Assembly: GCA_964638775.1 (NCBI GenBank)
Contig: CAZWZH010000188.1
Coordinates: forward strand, 1 to 16,208
Direction: 5' to 3'
Length of the DNA: 16,208 nucleotides
DNA from: Azophilus sp964638775
Lineage (GTDB): Bacteria; Pseudomonadota; Gammaproteobacteria; Pseudomonadales; Azotimanducaceae
Of this stretch, positions 7,229 through 14,231 are shown piece by piece. Positions within the stretch are counted from its first letter, which is position 1. Each line of letters starts with the position of its first letter. The notes beneath the pieces were generated by a model, which was not told the origin of the DNA, made no database searches, and worked only from the letters and a program-made list of their open reading frames with translations. A program made the translations under genes and the position numbers.

Positions 7229-8374
7229 CTAGTAACCCTCGAGTTCTCCGTACCGGTTGCGGTGAAAGTTGACGTCTCCGAACGTCTGTTCGGACACCGC
7301 CGCCCGCTTGATGAAGAAGCCGATGTCGAATTCGTCGGTCATGCCGATACCGCCGTGCATCTGGATGCCTTCCCGGGAAACCAGATTGTACGTCTCGCCG
7401 ACCTTGGTCTTGGCGAGGCTTGCGAGCTTGGCGATCTCATCGGCATCCCTGCCCTCGTCGAGTGCCGTCAGGGCTTCGAGAACGCACGACTTCGACAGTT
7501 CCACTTCGCAGAACATGTTCGCCGCCCGATGCTTGAGCGCCTGGAAAGAACCGATGGGCACGCCGAACTGCTCCCGTTCCTTCAGGTAGGCGACGGTCCG
7601 CTCGAAGCACTCCTGCAAGCCGCCGAGCATCTCCGCGGCCATGCCGATGCGCGCGATGTCCAGCGTCGGATCGAGTACGTTCGCGCCGCCGTCCGGATCG
7701 CCGAGCAGCGCATCCGGACCGACCCGTACATCCGCGAATTCGACGTTTGCGGCGTTGCGCGAATCGACCATGCTGGTGCGCCTTACGTCGACGCCGGGCA
7801 CCTGGCTGCCCACCAAGAAGAGGCTCAGGCCCTCCCTGTCGCCCGGGCTGCCGGAAGTCCGGGCCACCACGATGAACCGGTCGGCGACATGGCCATCCAG
7901 AACAAAGGACTTCCTGCCGTTGAGCACGAATCCGTCCCCCGACCGCGCCGCCTCGGTAGCCGCGCCATGGGGTTCGTGGCGGTGAGACTCCTCGAGCGCA
8001 AGGGCCATGAGGCAATCGCCGGAGCAGATACCGGGCAGCAGGTCAGCCTTCTGCGCGTCGCTGCCGCCGATATTGACCGCCGTGCCGCAAACCCAGACGC
8101 TGGCGAACAGCGGGCTGGCGCCGAGCGTACGCCCCGTCTCTTCCGTGACTACGCCCAGCCCTTTGTAGCCGAACTCCAGGCCGCCGAACGCCTCCGGAAA
8201 CGGGATGCCCGCCCAGCCGAGTTCCACCATCCCCCTCCAGGTATCGCGGTCGAATCCGTCGGCGGAGTTCTGGTCACGCAACCGGCGCAACTGGGAGATG
8301 GGCAGGTTGTTTGCGCAAAAGTCCCTGGCGGTGTCCTTGAGCATTTTCTGCTCTTCGTTGAGTATCATCGGCAT
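7229..8374 (-). CDS. Acyl-CoA dehydrogenase family protein
   Basis: A 381-residue flavoprotein expected to introduce a 2,3-double bond into an acyl-CoA. Domain order is normal: N-terminal helical domain (1-120), beta domain with ALALEESHRH (124-133) and FVLNGRKSFVLDG (149-161), and C-terminal helical domain with the FAD/tetramer signature REQFGVPIGSFQALKHRAANM (267-287) and QMHGGIGMTDEFDIGFFIKR (338-357). The usual catalytic Glu in a YEGT-like motif is replaced by FGDVNFHR (365-372), and the alternative Glu position used by isovaleryl-CoA dehydrogenase reads LDIARI. It may therefore be a subfamily with another base or a non-catalytic partner subunit. Start ATG 8374 has GGGAG 12 bp upstream; ATG 8368 is an alternative. 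First gene of the minus-strand run. Confidence 0.9.
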   Translation of the reverse strand: MPMILNEEQKMLKDTARDFCANNLPISQLRRLRDQNSADGFDRDTWRGMVELGWAGIPFPEAFGGLEFGYKGLGVVTEETGRTLGASPLFASVWVCGTAVNIGGSDAQKADLLPGICSGDCLMALALEESHRHEPHGAATEAARSGDGFVLNGRKSFVLDGHVADRFIVVARTSGSPGDREGLSLFLVGSQVPGVDVRRTSMVDSRNAANVEFADVRVGPDALLGDPDGGANVLDPTLDIARIGMAAEMLGGLQECFERTVAYLKEREQFGVPIGSFQALKHRAANMFCEVELSKSCVLEALTALDEGRDADEIAKLASLAKTKVGETYNLVSREGIQMHGGIGMTDEFDIGFFIKRAAVSEQTFGDVNFHRNRYGELEGY

Positions 8375-8675
8375 GGTGTCGGCAATCTCCCGTCAATCCC
8401 GAGAACGCGGTGCAACGCGCACAAACGAAAATGAAATCAGACTCCACCCGCTTTGTCACCCTCGCGGCGACAGGCGGTACATGGCTTGCGCTCCGATCCC
8501 TGCGACTCCCCAATCAGGGTCCCCCGCCTCGCCACACGGAGCGTCGCTACCGCCGGGGATACCCATCGAACCGTCAGCCTGGACTTTTTTGGGATAATTT
8601 CAAGAATTTCCCGGTCCAATGATTTGAAAGTGCTATCAATGCGCTCAACCGAATTGCGCTTGCCGGATTGCGGAT
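8375..8675. other. Divergent intergenic region, acyl-CoA dehydrogenase / response regulator
   Basis: About 300 bp separate the two divergent genes. The part next to the response regulator is distinctly AT-richer than its surroundings and holds an imperfect palindrome. A 63-codon frame (8431-8622) crosses it but shows no ribosome binding site or recognisable product. I see no other gene and no strong sigma-70 pair. Confidence 0.5.
8591..8612. promoter_or_regulatory. AT-rich imperfect palindrome upstream of the response regulator
   Basis: GGGATAATT (8591-8599) and AATTTCCC (8605-8612) form an inverted repeat with a 5-base centre and one extra T in the left arm. GATAAT (8593-8598) inside it is a 5/6 match to a -10 hexamer, but no good -35 is found 17 bp upstream. 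Located 64 bp before the response-regulator start, it could be an autoregulatory operator. Confidence 0.3.
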
Positions 8676-9401
8676 GTGAACCCGAACCGTATTCTGCTGA
8701 TCGAGGACGAACCGGATGTCGCGGAACTGGTAGCGTCCCACGTGGCCGACCTCTGCGACGAGGTCGTCGTCGCACATGACGGTCATGAAGGCATGCGTCT
8801 GGCGACTACCATGAACTGGACACTGATCATTCTCGACCTGAGCCTGCCCGGTCCCGACGGATTGACGATCTGTCGGGCGGTACGACGCGAAAACACCTAC
8901 AAGCCAATACTGATGCTGACATCCAAGGGCTCGGAACACGATCGTGTGCTGGGGCTGGAAACCGGCGCCGACGACTATCTGCCCAAACCCTTCAGCGTTC
9001 TGGAACTGACCGCAAGAGCCCGGGCGATCATTCGCCGGGTGAAGGGGCTGCGCGAGAGCGGCGCGGATGCAGACGGCCAGGCGCGCCTGATCTCGGCCGG
9101 TTCGTTGACCATCGATCCAACCCGGCGCGAAGTCCTGAAGGACGGCCGGCCCATCGAACTGACGGTCCGCGAGTTCGATCTGCTGGAGCATTTCGCCCGC
9201 CACCCGGGCCGGGTTTTCACGCGTGACGACCTGCTCAACGGCGTATGGGGATACGGCCACGAGGGTTATGAGCACACGGTGAATTCACACATCAACCGAC
9301 TGCGGGCGAAGATAGAGCGGAACCCATCCCGTCCGGAGATCATCATTACCGTGTGGGGCGTCGGCTACAAATTCGTCAACAAGTCTCCGGCCAACACCTG
9401 A
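8676..9401 (+). CDS. OmpR/PhoB-family response regulator
   Basis: A 241-residue DNA-binding response regulator. The receiver domain (about 4-118) has the acidic pair Glu10/Asp11 in LIEDEPD, phospho-acceptor Asp54 in ILDLSLPG, the Thr82-Ser83 switch in MLTSKG and Lys104 in YLPKPF. The winged-helix domain (about 138-235) has LTVREFDLLEHFARHPGRVFTRDDLL, the HTVNSHINRLRAKIE recognition helix and WGVGYKF. It should bind direct repeats as a phosphorylated dimer. Start is GTG 8676; an ATG two bases earlier (8674) is followed at once by TGA, and the Shine-Dalgarno is weak, so translation may be modest. It lies 27 bp before the kinase gene, its presumed partner. The regulon is unknown. Confidence 0.93.
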   Translation: MNPNRILLIEDEPDVAELVASHVADLCDEVVVAHDGHEGMRLATTMNWTLIILDLSLPGPDGLTICRAVRRENTYKPILMLTSKGSEHDRVLGLETGADDYLPKPFSVLELTARARAIIRRVKGLRESGADADGQARLISAGSLTIDPTRREVLKDGRPIELTVREFDLLEHFARHPGRVFTRDDLLNGVWGYGHEGYEHTVNSHINRLRAKIERNPSRPEIIITVWGVGYKFVNKSPANT

Positions 9402-9428
9402 GCGACTCCGAGTCGCCCGAGAAATCGC

Positions 9429-10211
9429 ATGGACAACAAGTTCCACCCCGGTGCCAATGCTCCGCCGGAGCATTGCGATCGACACACGGAGAAGATTGAA
9501 AAACTGGAGTATGAGAACCGCCTGCGCAGGGAGTTCATCGCGAACGTCCTGCACGACATCCGCTCCGCGCTAGCCGCCGTGAGAGGGTACATCGAAACGC
9601 CGCTGGTCAAGACGGGGCTGCCCGCCCCGGTACGTCGCCAATATCTGCAGATCGCACACAAACACACGGTCAGGCTGGGCGCCATGATCAATGAACTGTT
9701 CGCCCTATCGATGCTCGACGACATCGACGTACGCTCGCATCAGGAGAAGTTTTCCCTGTCCGAACTGGTCATGGACACCGCAATCGCATTCAAGCTGATG
9801 GCCGACGAAAAGAAAATCCGCCTGACTTTCGATGTCGGCTCGGAACCCGCCTTTACGGTAGGCAACATCGCGCAGATCCAGCGTGCGCTCGAGAACCTGA
9901 TCAGCAACGCCATCCGGTTCACGCCGGAATCGGGCAGGGTCTCCATATCGGTGGTGCCGGGGGGAAACTCGATCTCCGTTGCGATATCGGATAGCGGGCC
10001 CGGCATACCCGAAGACCGCCTGCCCCGCGTTTTCGACCGCTTCTACCGGACCCAACCCGAGAACGAGCCGAGGCTCGAGTCCGCCGGCCTCGGGCTCGCC
10101 ATCGTCAAACAGATACTGGATCTGCATGACAGCACGATCAGGGTATTCAGCAAGGTCGGCTCAGGCACGCGGTTCGAATTCGAACTCCCCCTGATCAACG
10201 AAGCCGACTGA
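9429..10211 (+). CDS. Soluble histidine kinase without sensor domain
   Basis: A 260-residue kinase with no transmembrane segment and no PAS, GAF or HAMP domain. Residues 19-36 form a short charged, coiled-coil-like lead. The dimerisation/H-box region (36-100) has FIANVLHDIRSALAAVRGY with phospho-acceptor His42. The HATPase domain (about 108-255) has LENLISNAIRFT (N box, Asn160), DSGPGIP (G1, 188-194), FDRFYR (F box) and GLGLAI (G2, 220-225). The H-box reads HDIRSAL where most HisKA kinases have H-E/D-x-x-T/N-P-L; the conserved Pro is absent and the phosphatase position is Ser. Its start follows the regulator stop by 27 bp, so the two form one operon. Input may come through a separate partner protein or the N-terminal 35 residues. 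Confidence 0.9.
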   Translation: MDNKFHPGANAPPEHCDRHTEKIEKLEYENRLRREFIANVLHDIRSALAAVRGYIETPLVKTGLPAPVRRQYLQIAHKHTVRLGAMINELFALSMLDDIDVRSHQEKFSLSELVMDTAIAFKLMADEKKIRLTFDVGSEPAFTVGNIAQIQRALENLISNAIRFTPESGRVSISVVPGGNSISVAISDSGPGIPEDRLPRVFDRFYRTQPENEPRLESAGLGLAIVKQILDLHDSTIRVFSKVGSGTRFEFELPLINEAD

Positions 10212-10221
10212 CTCGGCGTTC
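10200..10221. terminator. Stem-loop between convergent kinase and mannonate dehydratase genes
   Basis: GCCGA (10203-10207) pairs with TCGGC (10213-10217) around a 5-base loop, and GAA/TTC extends the stem past one bulged G. It overlaps the kinase stop codon and fills most of the 20-bp gap between the two convergent genes. No T-tract follows, so a terminator role is tentative. Confidence 0.33.
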
Positions 10222-10231
10222 GGCCTGCCGG

Positions 10232-11440
10232 CTACCAGTTCCACATCGTGCCGTCCCGCAGCCGGTTGACCGGCAGGTAGGCCTTCCGGTAGGGATACTT
10301 CGCGGCCAGGCGCTCGTCGATGTCCACGCCGTGTCCCGGGGATTCACCCGCATGCAGTTCACCCTCGCTGAACCGGTAGTCGTGGGGAAACACCTCGTCG
10401 GTCGGTTCCGTGTGCAGCATGTATTCCTGGATTCCGAAATTGGGCGCCCAGGTATCGAAATGCAGGGCCGCGCCCATGCACACCGGCGAAAGGTCGGTGG
10501 CCCCGTGACAGCCGGTGCGTATCTGGTACATCGCCGCCAGGTCCGCGATGCGGCGGAGGTGGGTGATGCCTCCCGCATGGGTCACGGTCGCGCGGATGTA
10601 GTCGATCAACTGCTCGCTCAGAAGATCCTTGCAATCCCAGACGGTATTGAAGATCTCGCCCACCGCCAGCGGCGTGACGGTGTGCTTGCGGATCAGCCGG
10701 AAGGCTTCCTGGTTCTCGGCCGGGGTGGGGTCCTCCATCCAGAACAGGCGATAGTCTTCCAGCGAGATGCCGAGCCGGGCCGCCTCCATGGGCGTCAGCC
10801 GGTGATGCACGTCGTGCAGCAGGTGATGGCCGAAGCCGAAGCGCTCGCGCAGCCGGTCGAACAGCTTGGGCACGTGGTCGAGGTACTTTTCCGTGGACCA
10901 GACGTTTTCCGTGGGCAGCGCCGCATCCGCGGGTTCGTAGTACATCCTGTCGGCGGAGACGCCATAGGTCGAATCCATTCCCGGCACGCCGCTCTGGGCG
11001 CGTATCGCCCGGTAGCCCAGTTCAATGTATCGCGCGACCTCGTCGGAAGTCTCCTCGATATCCCGGCCGCTGGCGTGGCCGTAGACCATGACGCCCCGCC
11101 GGCTCCTGCCGCCGAGCAACTCGTAGAGCGGCATGCCCGCCGCCTTGGCCTTGATGTCCCAAAGCGCGGTATCGACGGCGCCGATGGCCGCCATGGTCAC
11201 CGGGCCGCGCCGCCAGTAACAGCCCCGGTAGAGATACTGCCAGATGTCCTCGATGGCGCCGGCGTCCCGGCCGACCAGGCAGTCGGCCACGTGATCCTGG
11301 AGGTAGGACACCACGGCCAGTTCCCTGCCGTTGAGCGTGGCGTCGCCGATGCCGTGGACGCCCTGGTCCGTGGTGATCTTGAGCGTGACGAAATTTCGGC
11401 CCGGGCAGGTGACGATGACCTTGACCGCCGCGATTTTCAT
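10232..11440 (-). CDS. manD: D-mannonate dehydratase (enolase superfamily, ManD)
   Basis: Dehydrates D-mannonate to 2-keto-3-deoxy-D-gluconate using Mg2+, in the cytoplasm. The 402-residue length equals that of characterised Novosphingobium ManD, and the sequence follows it closely: CPGRNFVTLKITTDQGVHGI near the N-terminus, YRGCYWRRGPV, the loop around GYRAIRAQSG, HDVHH (metal Asp210 and catalytic His212 by family numbering), WMEDPTP (Glu236), VGEIFNT (Glu262), CHGATDLSP with His312 and Ala314, and the invariant end DGTMWNW. As I recall from published work on this subgroup, Ala314 marks high-efficiency mannonate dehydratases and Pro314 the low-efficiency RspA type. Start ATG 11440 overlaps the alcohol dehydrogenase stop by 4 bp (ATGA). 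It is the last gene of a three-gene unit. Confidence 0.94.
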   Translation of the reverse strand: MKIAAVKVIVTCPGRNFVTLKITTDQGVHGIGDATLNGRELAVVSYLQDHVADCLVGRDAGAIEDIWQYLYRGCYWRRGPVTMAAIGAVDTALWDIKAKAAGMPLYELLGGRSRRGVMVYGHASGRDIEETSDEVARYIELGYRAIRAQSGVPGMDSTYGVSADRMYYEPADAALPTENVWSTEKYLDHVPKLFDRLRERFGFGHHLLHDVHHRLTPMEAARLGISLEDYRLFWMEDPTPAENQEAFRLIRKHTVTPLAVGEIFNTVWDCKDLLSEQLIDYIRATVTHAGGITHLRRIADLAAMYQIRTGCHGATDLSPVCMGAALHFDTWAPNFGIQEYMLHTEPTDEVFPHDYRFSEGELHAGESPGHGVDIDERLAAKYPYRKAYLPVNRLRDGTMWNW

Positions 11441-12519
11441 TCAAAGACGATGACGCTGCGGGCGAGTTCGCCGGATTCCAGTTCCCCAAGGGCCTCGTTT
11501 ACCTCCGCGAGCCCGATGCGCCTCGAGATCAGGTCGTCGAGGCGCAGCCTGCCCTGCAGGTAGAAATCCACGAAGCGCGGCATGTCGATTCGGAACCGGT
11601 TGGAGCCCATCATGCAGCCCTGAATCTTCTTCTCGAACACGAAGTCGGCACCGTGCATGGCGACCATCTCCCCCGGCGGAATCATGCCGATGATGGTGGC
11701 CATGCCGCCGTGGCGCAGCATCCGGAACGACTGTTCCGCCGTTGCCTTGAGGCCGATGGCTTCGAGCGCGTGATGCACGCCGGTACCGGTCAGGCCCATG
11801 ACCGCCCCGACCGGGTCTTCCTCCCGGGCATTGACGATGTCGGTGGCGCCGAACGTGCGCGCCAGCTCCAGCTTGGAGGGCACCGTATCGATGGCGATGA
11901 TGCGGCCGGCGCCGGCGATGGCGGCGCCGTTGATGCACATGAGGCCGATGCCGCCGCAACCGATGACGGCGACGGTTTCGCCGGGCTGCACCCTGGCGGT
12001 GTGAATCACCGCGCCAAACCCCGTCACCACAGCGCAGCCGATCAGCGCCGCCTGTTCGAAGGGCATGTCGTCACGGACTTTGACCACCTGGTGCTCGTGC
12101 ACGAGCATGTATTCGGCGAAGGAACCCAGGTTGGCAAACTGGTCGAGCCCCGCGCCCGCCTGGCTGAGCCGCGGTTCCTCGCCGTGCCCGCGCCGCGTTT
12201 CCGGTTCCACGCACAGGCTCATGCGGCCCGTCAGGCAGTGTTCGCAGTGCCCGCAGAACGCGGAAAAACAGGTGATGACGTGATCGCCCGGCTGAACATG
12301 GCTGACGTCGCGCCCGACCGCCTCGACCACACCGGCGCTCTCGTGCCCGAGCACCAGGGGCAGGCGCGCGGGATAGGTGCCGTTGTAGTGGTGCAGGTCG
12401 CTGTGGCAGACGCCGGTGGCGGCGGTACGCACCAGCACTTCCCGGGGGCCGGGCAGAGAGACGTCGATGTCCTCGATTTCCATCGGCACGTTGGGTTCCC
12501 GCAAGACAGCCGCTTTCAT
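11437..12519 (-). CDS. Zinc-dependent alcohol dehydrogenase (class III-like MDR)
   Basis: A 360-residue medium-chain dehydrogenase/reductase that oxidises an alcohol with a nicotinamide cofactor. Catalytic zinc ligands are visible: Cys38 in GVCHSDLH, His59 in LGHESAG and Cys162 in IGCAVVTG. The structural zinc site is complete: Cys89, Cys92, Cys95 and Cys103 in FCGHCEHCLTGRMSLC. The Rossmann motif GCGGIGLM (187-194) ends its second strand in Asp211 (AIDTVPSK), favouring NAD+ over NADP+. Start ATG 12519 overlaps the PdxA-like stop by 4 bp, and its own stop overlaps the ManD start by 4 bp. Context suggests a polyol or sugar-acid substrate, comparable in arrangement to RspB next to RspA, but the sequence itself is closer to general class III-like alcohol dehydrogenases. 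Confidence 0.92.
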   Translation of the reverse strand: MKAAVLREPNVPMEIEDIDVSLPGPREVLVRTAATGVCHSDLHHYNGTYPARLPLVLGHESAGVVEAVGRDVSHVQPGDHVITCFSAFCGHCEHCLTGRMSLCVEPETRRGHGEEPRLSQAGAGLDQFANLGSFAEYMLVHEHQVVKVRDDMPFEQAALIGCAVVTGFGAVIHTARVQPGETVAVIGCGGIGLMCINGAAIAGAGRIIAIDTVPSKLELARTFGATDIVNAREEDPVGAVMGLTGTGVHHALEAIGLKATAEQSFRMLRHGGMATIIGMIPPGEMVAMHGADFVFEKKIQGCMMGSNRFRIDMPRFVDFYLQGRLRLDDLISRRIGLAEVNEALGELESGELARSVIVFE

Positions 12520-13577
12520 GGGTGATTTCTCCGGTCCGGTACAGCGGCTGAGTTTGCCGCAGCCGGCCAGAGACTCGCAAGCCGGCCTTCCACGAGGGCG
12601 GTGGCGGCATCCAGGGCGGCGGCCATGCCGCGCGGGTCGGCCCTGCCGAGACCGGCGATATCGAATGCGGTTCCGTGATCCACGGAGGTGCGCACGAACG
12701 GGATGCCGAGCGTTGCCGTCGTGCTGCCGTGAAAGTCGTGAACCTTCACCGCGATGTGGCCCTGGTCGTGATACAGAGCCAGCACCGCATCGAATTCCCC
12801 GGCAATGGCCCGGTTGAAGACGGAGTCCGCGGGAATCGGCCCCTGCGCATCGATCCCCTGTGCCCGCGCATCGCCCACCGCCGGCCCGAGTTCTTCGATC
12901 TCCTCGCGGCCGAGCATGCCCCCCTCACCGCCGTGCGGGTTCAGCGCGGCAACGGCGATTCGGGCCCGCGGCAGGCCCCAGCCCGACAGAGACCGGTCTG
13001 CGAGCCGCAACTTCGCCAGCACATTGCCGCGCGTGACGTAGCGCGCCGCCTCCGTCAACGGTTTGTGGGTGGACAGGTGCACCACGCGCAGGCCCGGCGT
13101 CATCAGCATGGTCGCCGTGAGCGCGGCTTGGGTGATGCGCGCCAGTATCTCCTGGTGGCCGATGTCGTCCACGTAACCGGCGGCATGCACGGCTTCCTTG
13201 TTGATGGGCGCGGTGACCATGGCGGCAAGCCGCCCCGCCATGCAGAGTTCGGCGGCGCGTTCCACGGCGAGGACGGCATGCGCGCCACAGGCAGGGTCCA
13301 CGGCTCCGAAGCGAAAGCCGGCCGGCCGCTTTATGCCGGTGTCGATGATTCCCACACCGGCGTCCAGCTCGCCGGGTGTGGCAATTTCAGGCAGATCCGG
13401 CTCCGGCAATCCGGCGGCGGCCGCTCCTTCGGCCAGCGCCCAGCGGCTGCCGATCAACACCAGCGGCGGGCGCTCCGACGCGCGGACGCGCAGAGTTCTC
13501 ATCAGCACTTCCGGCCCGATCCCGGCTGGATCTCCCATCGTGATGCCCAGTGGATTGACCGTGCCCCGGCTGCTCAT
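12516..13577 (-). CDS. PdxA-family dehydrogenase (probably PdxA2, sugar-acid catabolism)
   Basis: A 353-residue member of the 4-hydroxythreonine-4-phosphate dehydrogenase family, which oxidises and decarboxylates phosphorylated hydroxy acids using NAD. Signatures: GITMGDPAGIGPEV (11-24), TAPINKEA (122-129), and metal ligands His141 (GHQE), His215 in NPHGGEGG and His270 in YHDQGH, then TTATLGIPFVRTSVDHGTAFDIAG (286-309). Housekeeping PdxA makes vitamin B6 precursor. PdxA2 relatives act on D-erythronate- or D-threonate-4-phosphate and give dihydroxyacetone phosphate. The operon with alcohol dehydrogenase and mannonate dehydratase favours the second role. Start ATG 13577 lacks a clear Shine-Dalgarno. 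No DUF1537-type kinase, the usual PdxA2 partner, is in the window. Confidence 0.88.
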   Translation of the reverse strand: MSSRGTVNPLGITMGDPAGIGPEVLMRTLRVRASERPPLVLIGSRWALAEGAAAAGLPEPDLPEIATPGELDAGVGIIDTGIKRPAGFRFGAVDPACGAHAVLAVERAAELCMAGRLAAMVTAPINKEAVHAAGYVDDIGHQEILARITQAALTATMLMTPGLRVVHLSTHKPLTEAARYVTRGNVLAKLRLADRSLSGWGLPRARIAVAALNPHGGEGGMLGREEIEELGPAVGDARAQGIDAQGPIPADSVFNRAIAGEFDAVLALYHDQGHIAVKVHDFHGSTTATLGIPFVRTSVDHGTAFDIAGLGRADPRGMAAALDAATALVEGRLASLWPAAANSAAVPDRRNHP

Positions 13578-13594
13578 CGATCAGGTCTCGATCA
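13578..13594. repeat. Tandem CGATCA repeat beside the pdxA-like start
   Basis: CGATCA occurs at 13578-13583 and 13589-13594, 11 bp apart (one helical turn), immediately upstream of the pdxA-like start codon; a related CGATCG follows at 13629-13634. This could be a regulator site near the start of the three-gene unit, but the elements are short. Confidence 0.25.
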
Positions 13595-13673
13595 ATGCCT
13601 CGGGGGTGAGCGTACCAAAAGATTGCTTCGATCGAGCACCGAGAGCAAGTCTCTGTTCCTTGCGCGTCCTCGT

Positions 13674-13687
13674 CCCGGCGCGCCGGG
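13674..13687. promoter_or_regulatory. 14-bp perfect palindrome in divergent region
   Basis: CCCGGCG directly followed by CGCCGGG forms a perfect palindrome without spacer, in the 146-bp gap between the divergent pdxA-like operon and the SnoaL-like gene, 36 bp before the latter's start. It shares the CCGGCGC core with the inverted repeat at 1714-1739. Operator function is a guess in this GC-rich DNA. Confidence 0.3.
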
Positions 13688-13723
13688 TTGCCGTAACATG
13701 CGCAGCCGTGTGGATGGCGGCCG

Positions 13724-14119
13724 ATGGCGCGGATAGTGGTGGACAGAATTACCGAACGGCAGGTCCTGGACTTCCTGGGCCGCTTCGAGACGGCGCAAAA
13801 CAGCGAAGACTTTGACCGGGTGGCGCCGCTGCTTCATCCGGATGCGCTGTTCCGGTTCAACGACGGCGACTATCGCGGGCTAAAGGCCGCTCGCGGCGCG
13901 TTCGAGAGTACCTGGGAACACGAAGTGGAGGACGAGAAATACTACCTCAGCGACATTGAGGTACTCCACACCGACAGCGGCTCGGCGACTGCCGCGTTCC
14001 GATTCAACTGGTCGGGCGTCACCGCCAACGGCCCGTTCGAAGTGGTCGGCAGGGGCACCAGCGTGATCGTGCGGCACGAAGGGGAACTCAAGCTCCTGCT
14101 CGAACACCTGAGCCGCTGA
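13724..14119 (+). CDS. SnoaL/NTF2-like (DUF4440-type) protein
   Basis: A 131-residue soluble protein of the cone-shaped NTF2-like fold. The pattern is typical: an N-terminal helix ITERQVLDFLGRFETAQNSEDFDRVAPLLHPDALFRFNDGDYRG split by the pocket-forming aromatic segment, a second helix (LKAARGAFESTWEHE), then antiparallel strands SDIEVLHTDSGSATAAFRFNWSG, GPFEVVGRGTSVIVRHEG and ELKLLLEHLSR. Such proteins act as small hydrolases, isomerases or ligand-binding subunits, and many are uncharacterised. Start is ATG 13724; a GTG at 13736 or 13739 is possible. The Shine-Dalgarno is weak. It is divergent from the PdxA-like operon and convergent with the alpha/beta hydrolase. No specific function can be assigned. 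Confidence 0.8.
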   Translation: MARIVVDRITERQVLDFLGRFETAQNSEDFDRVAPLLHPDALFRFNDGDYRGLKAARGAFESTWEHEVEDEKYYLSDIEVLHTDSGSATAAFRFNWSGVTANGPFEVVGRGTSVIVRHEGELKLLLEHLSR

Positions 14120-14231
14120 CGCATTCGCACCGCAAATCCCACCCTGACCATAGCGGCACTCGGCCTGCGGCTGGCGGATCGATTCATTGCGGTGCTGGGT
14201 CTCTGAGGCAGTTCGGGGCAGCCGGAGCGTT

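Noticed and set aside
6791..8434. 547-codon open frame on the plus strand
   Set aside because: It is antisense to the clear acyl-CoA dehydrogenase and GtrA-like genes, has an unlikely amino-acid mix and no family motifs; typical of GC-rich codon-position bias.
8431..8622. 63-codon small open frame before the response regulator
   Set aside because: No Shine-Dalgarno, basic low-information peptide, and it overlaps the probable regulatory palindrome; cannot be supported as a gene.
10331..11563. 410-codon plus-strand frame opposite manD
   Set aside because: Antisense to a full-length ManD with all catalytic residues; composition is that of a shadow.
12675..13736. 353-codon plus-strand frame opposite the pdxA-like gene
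   Set aside because: Arg/His/Gly-rich translation with no motif, fully antisense to a well-supported gene.
14120..14231. Possible terminator between SnoaL-like and hydrolase genes
   Set aside because: Only weak, short GC-rich pairings and no T-tract on either strand.
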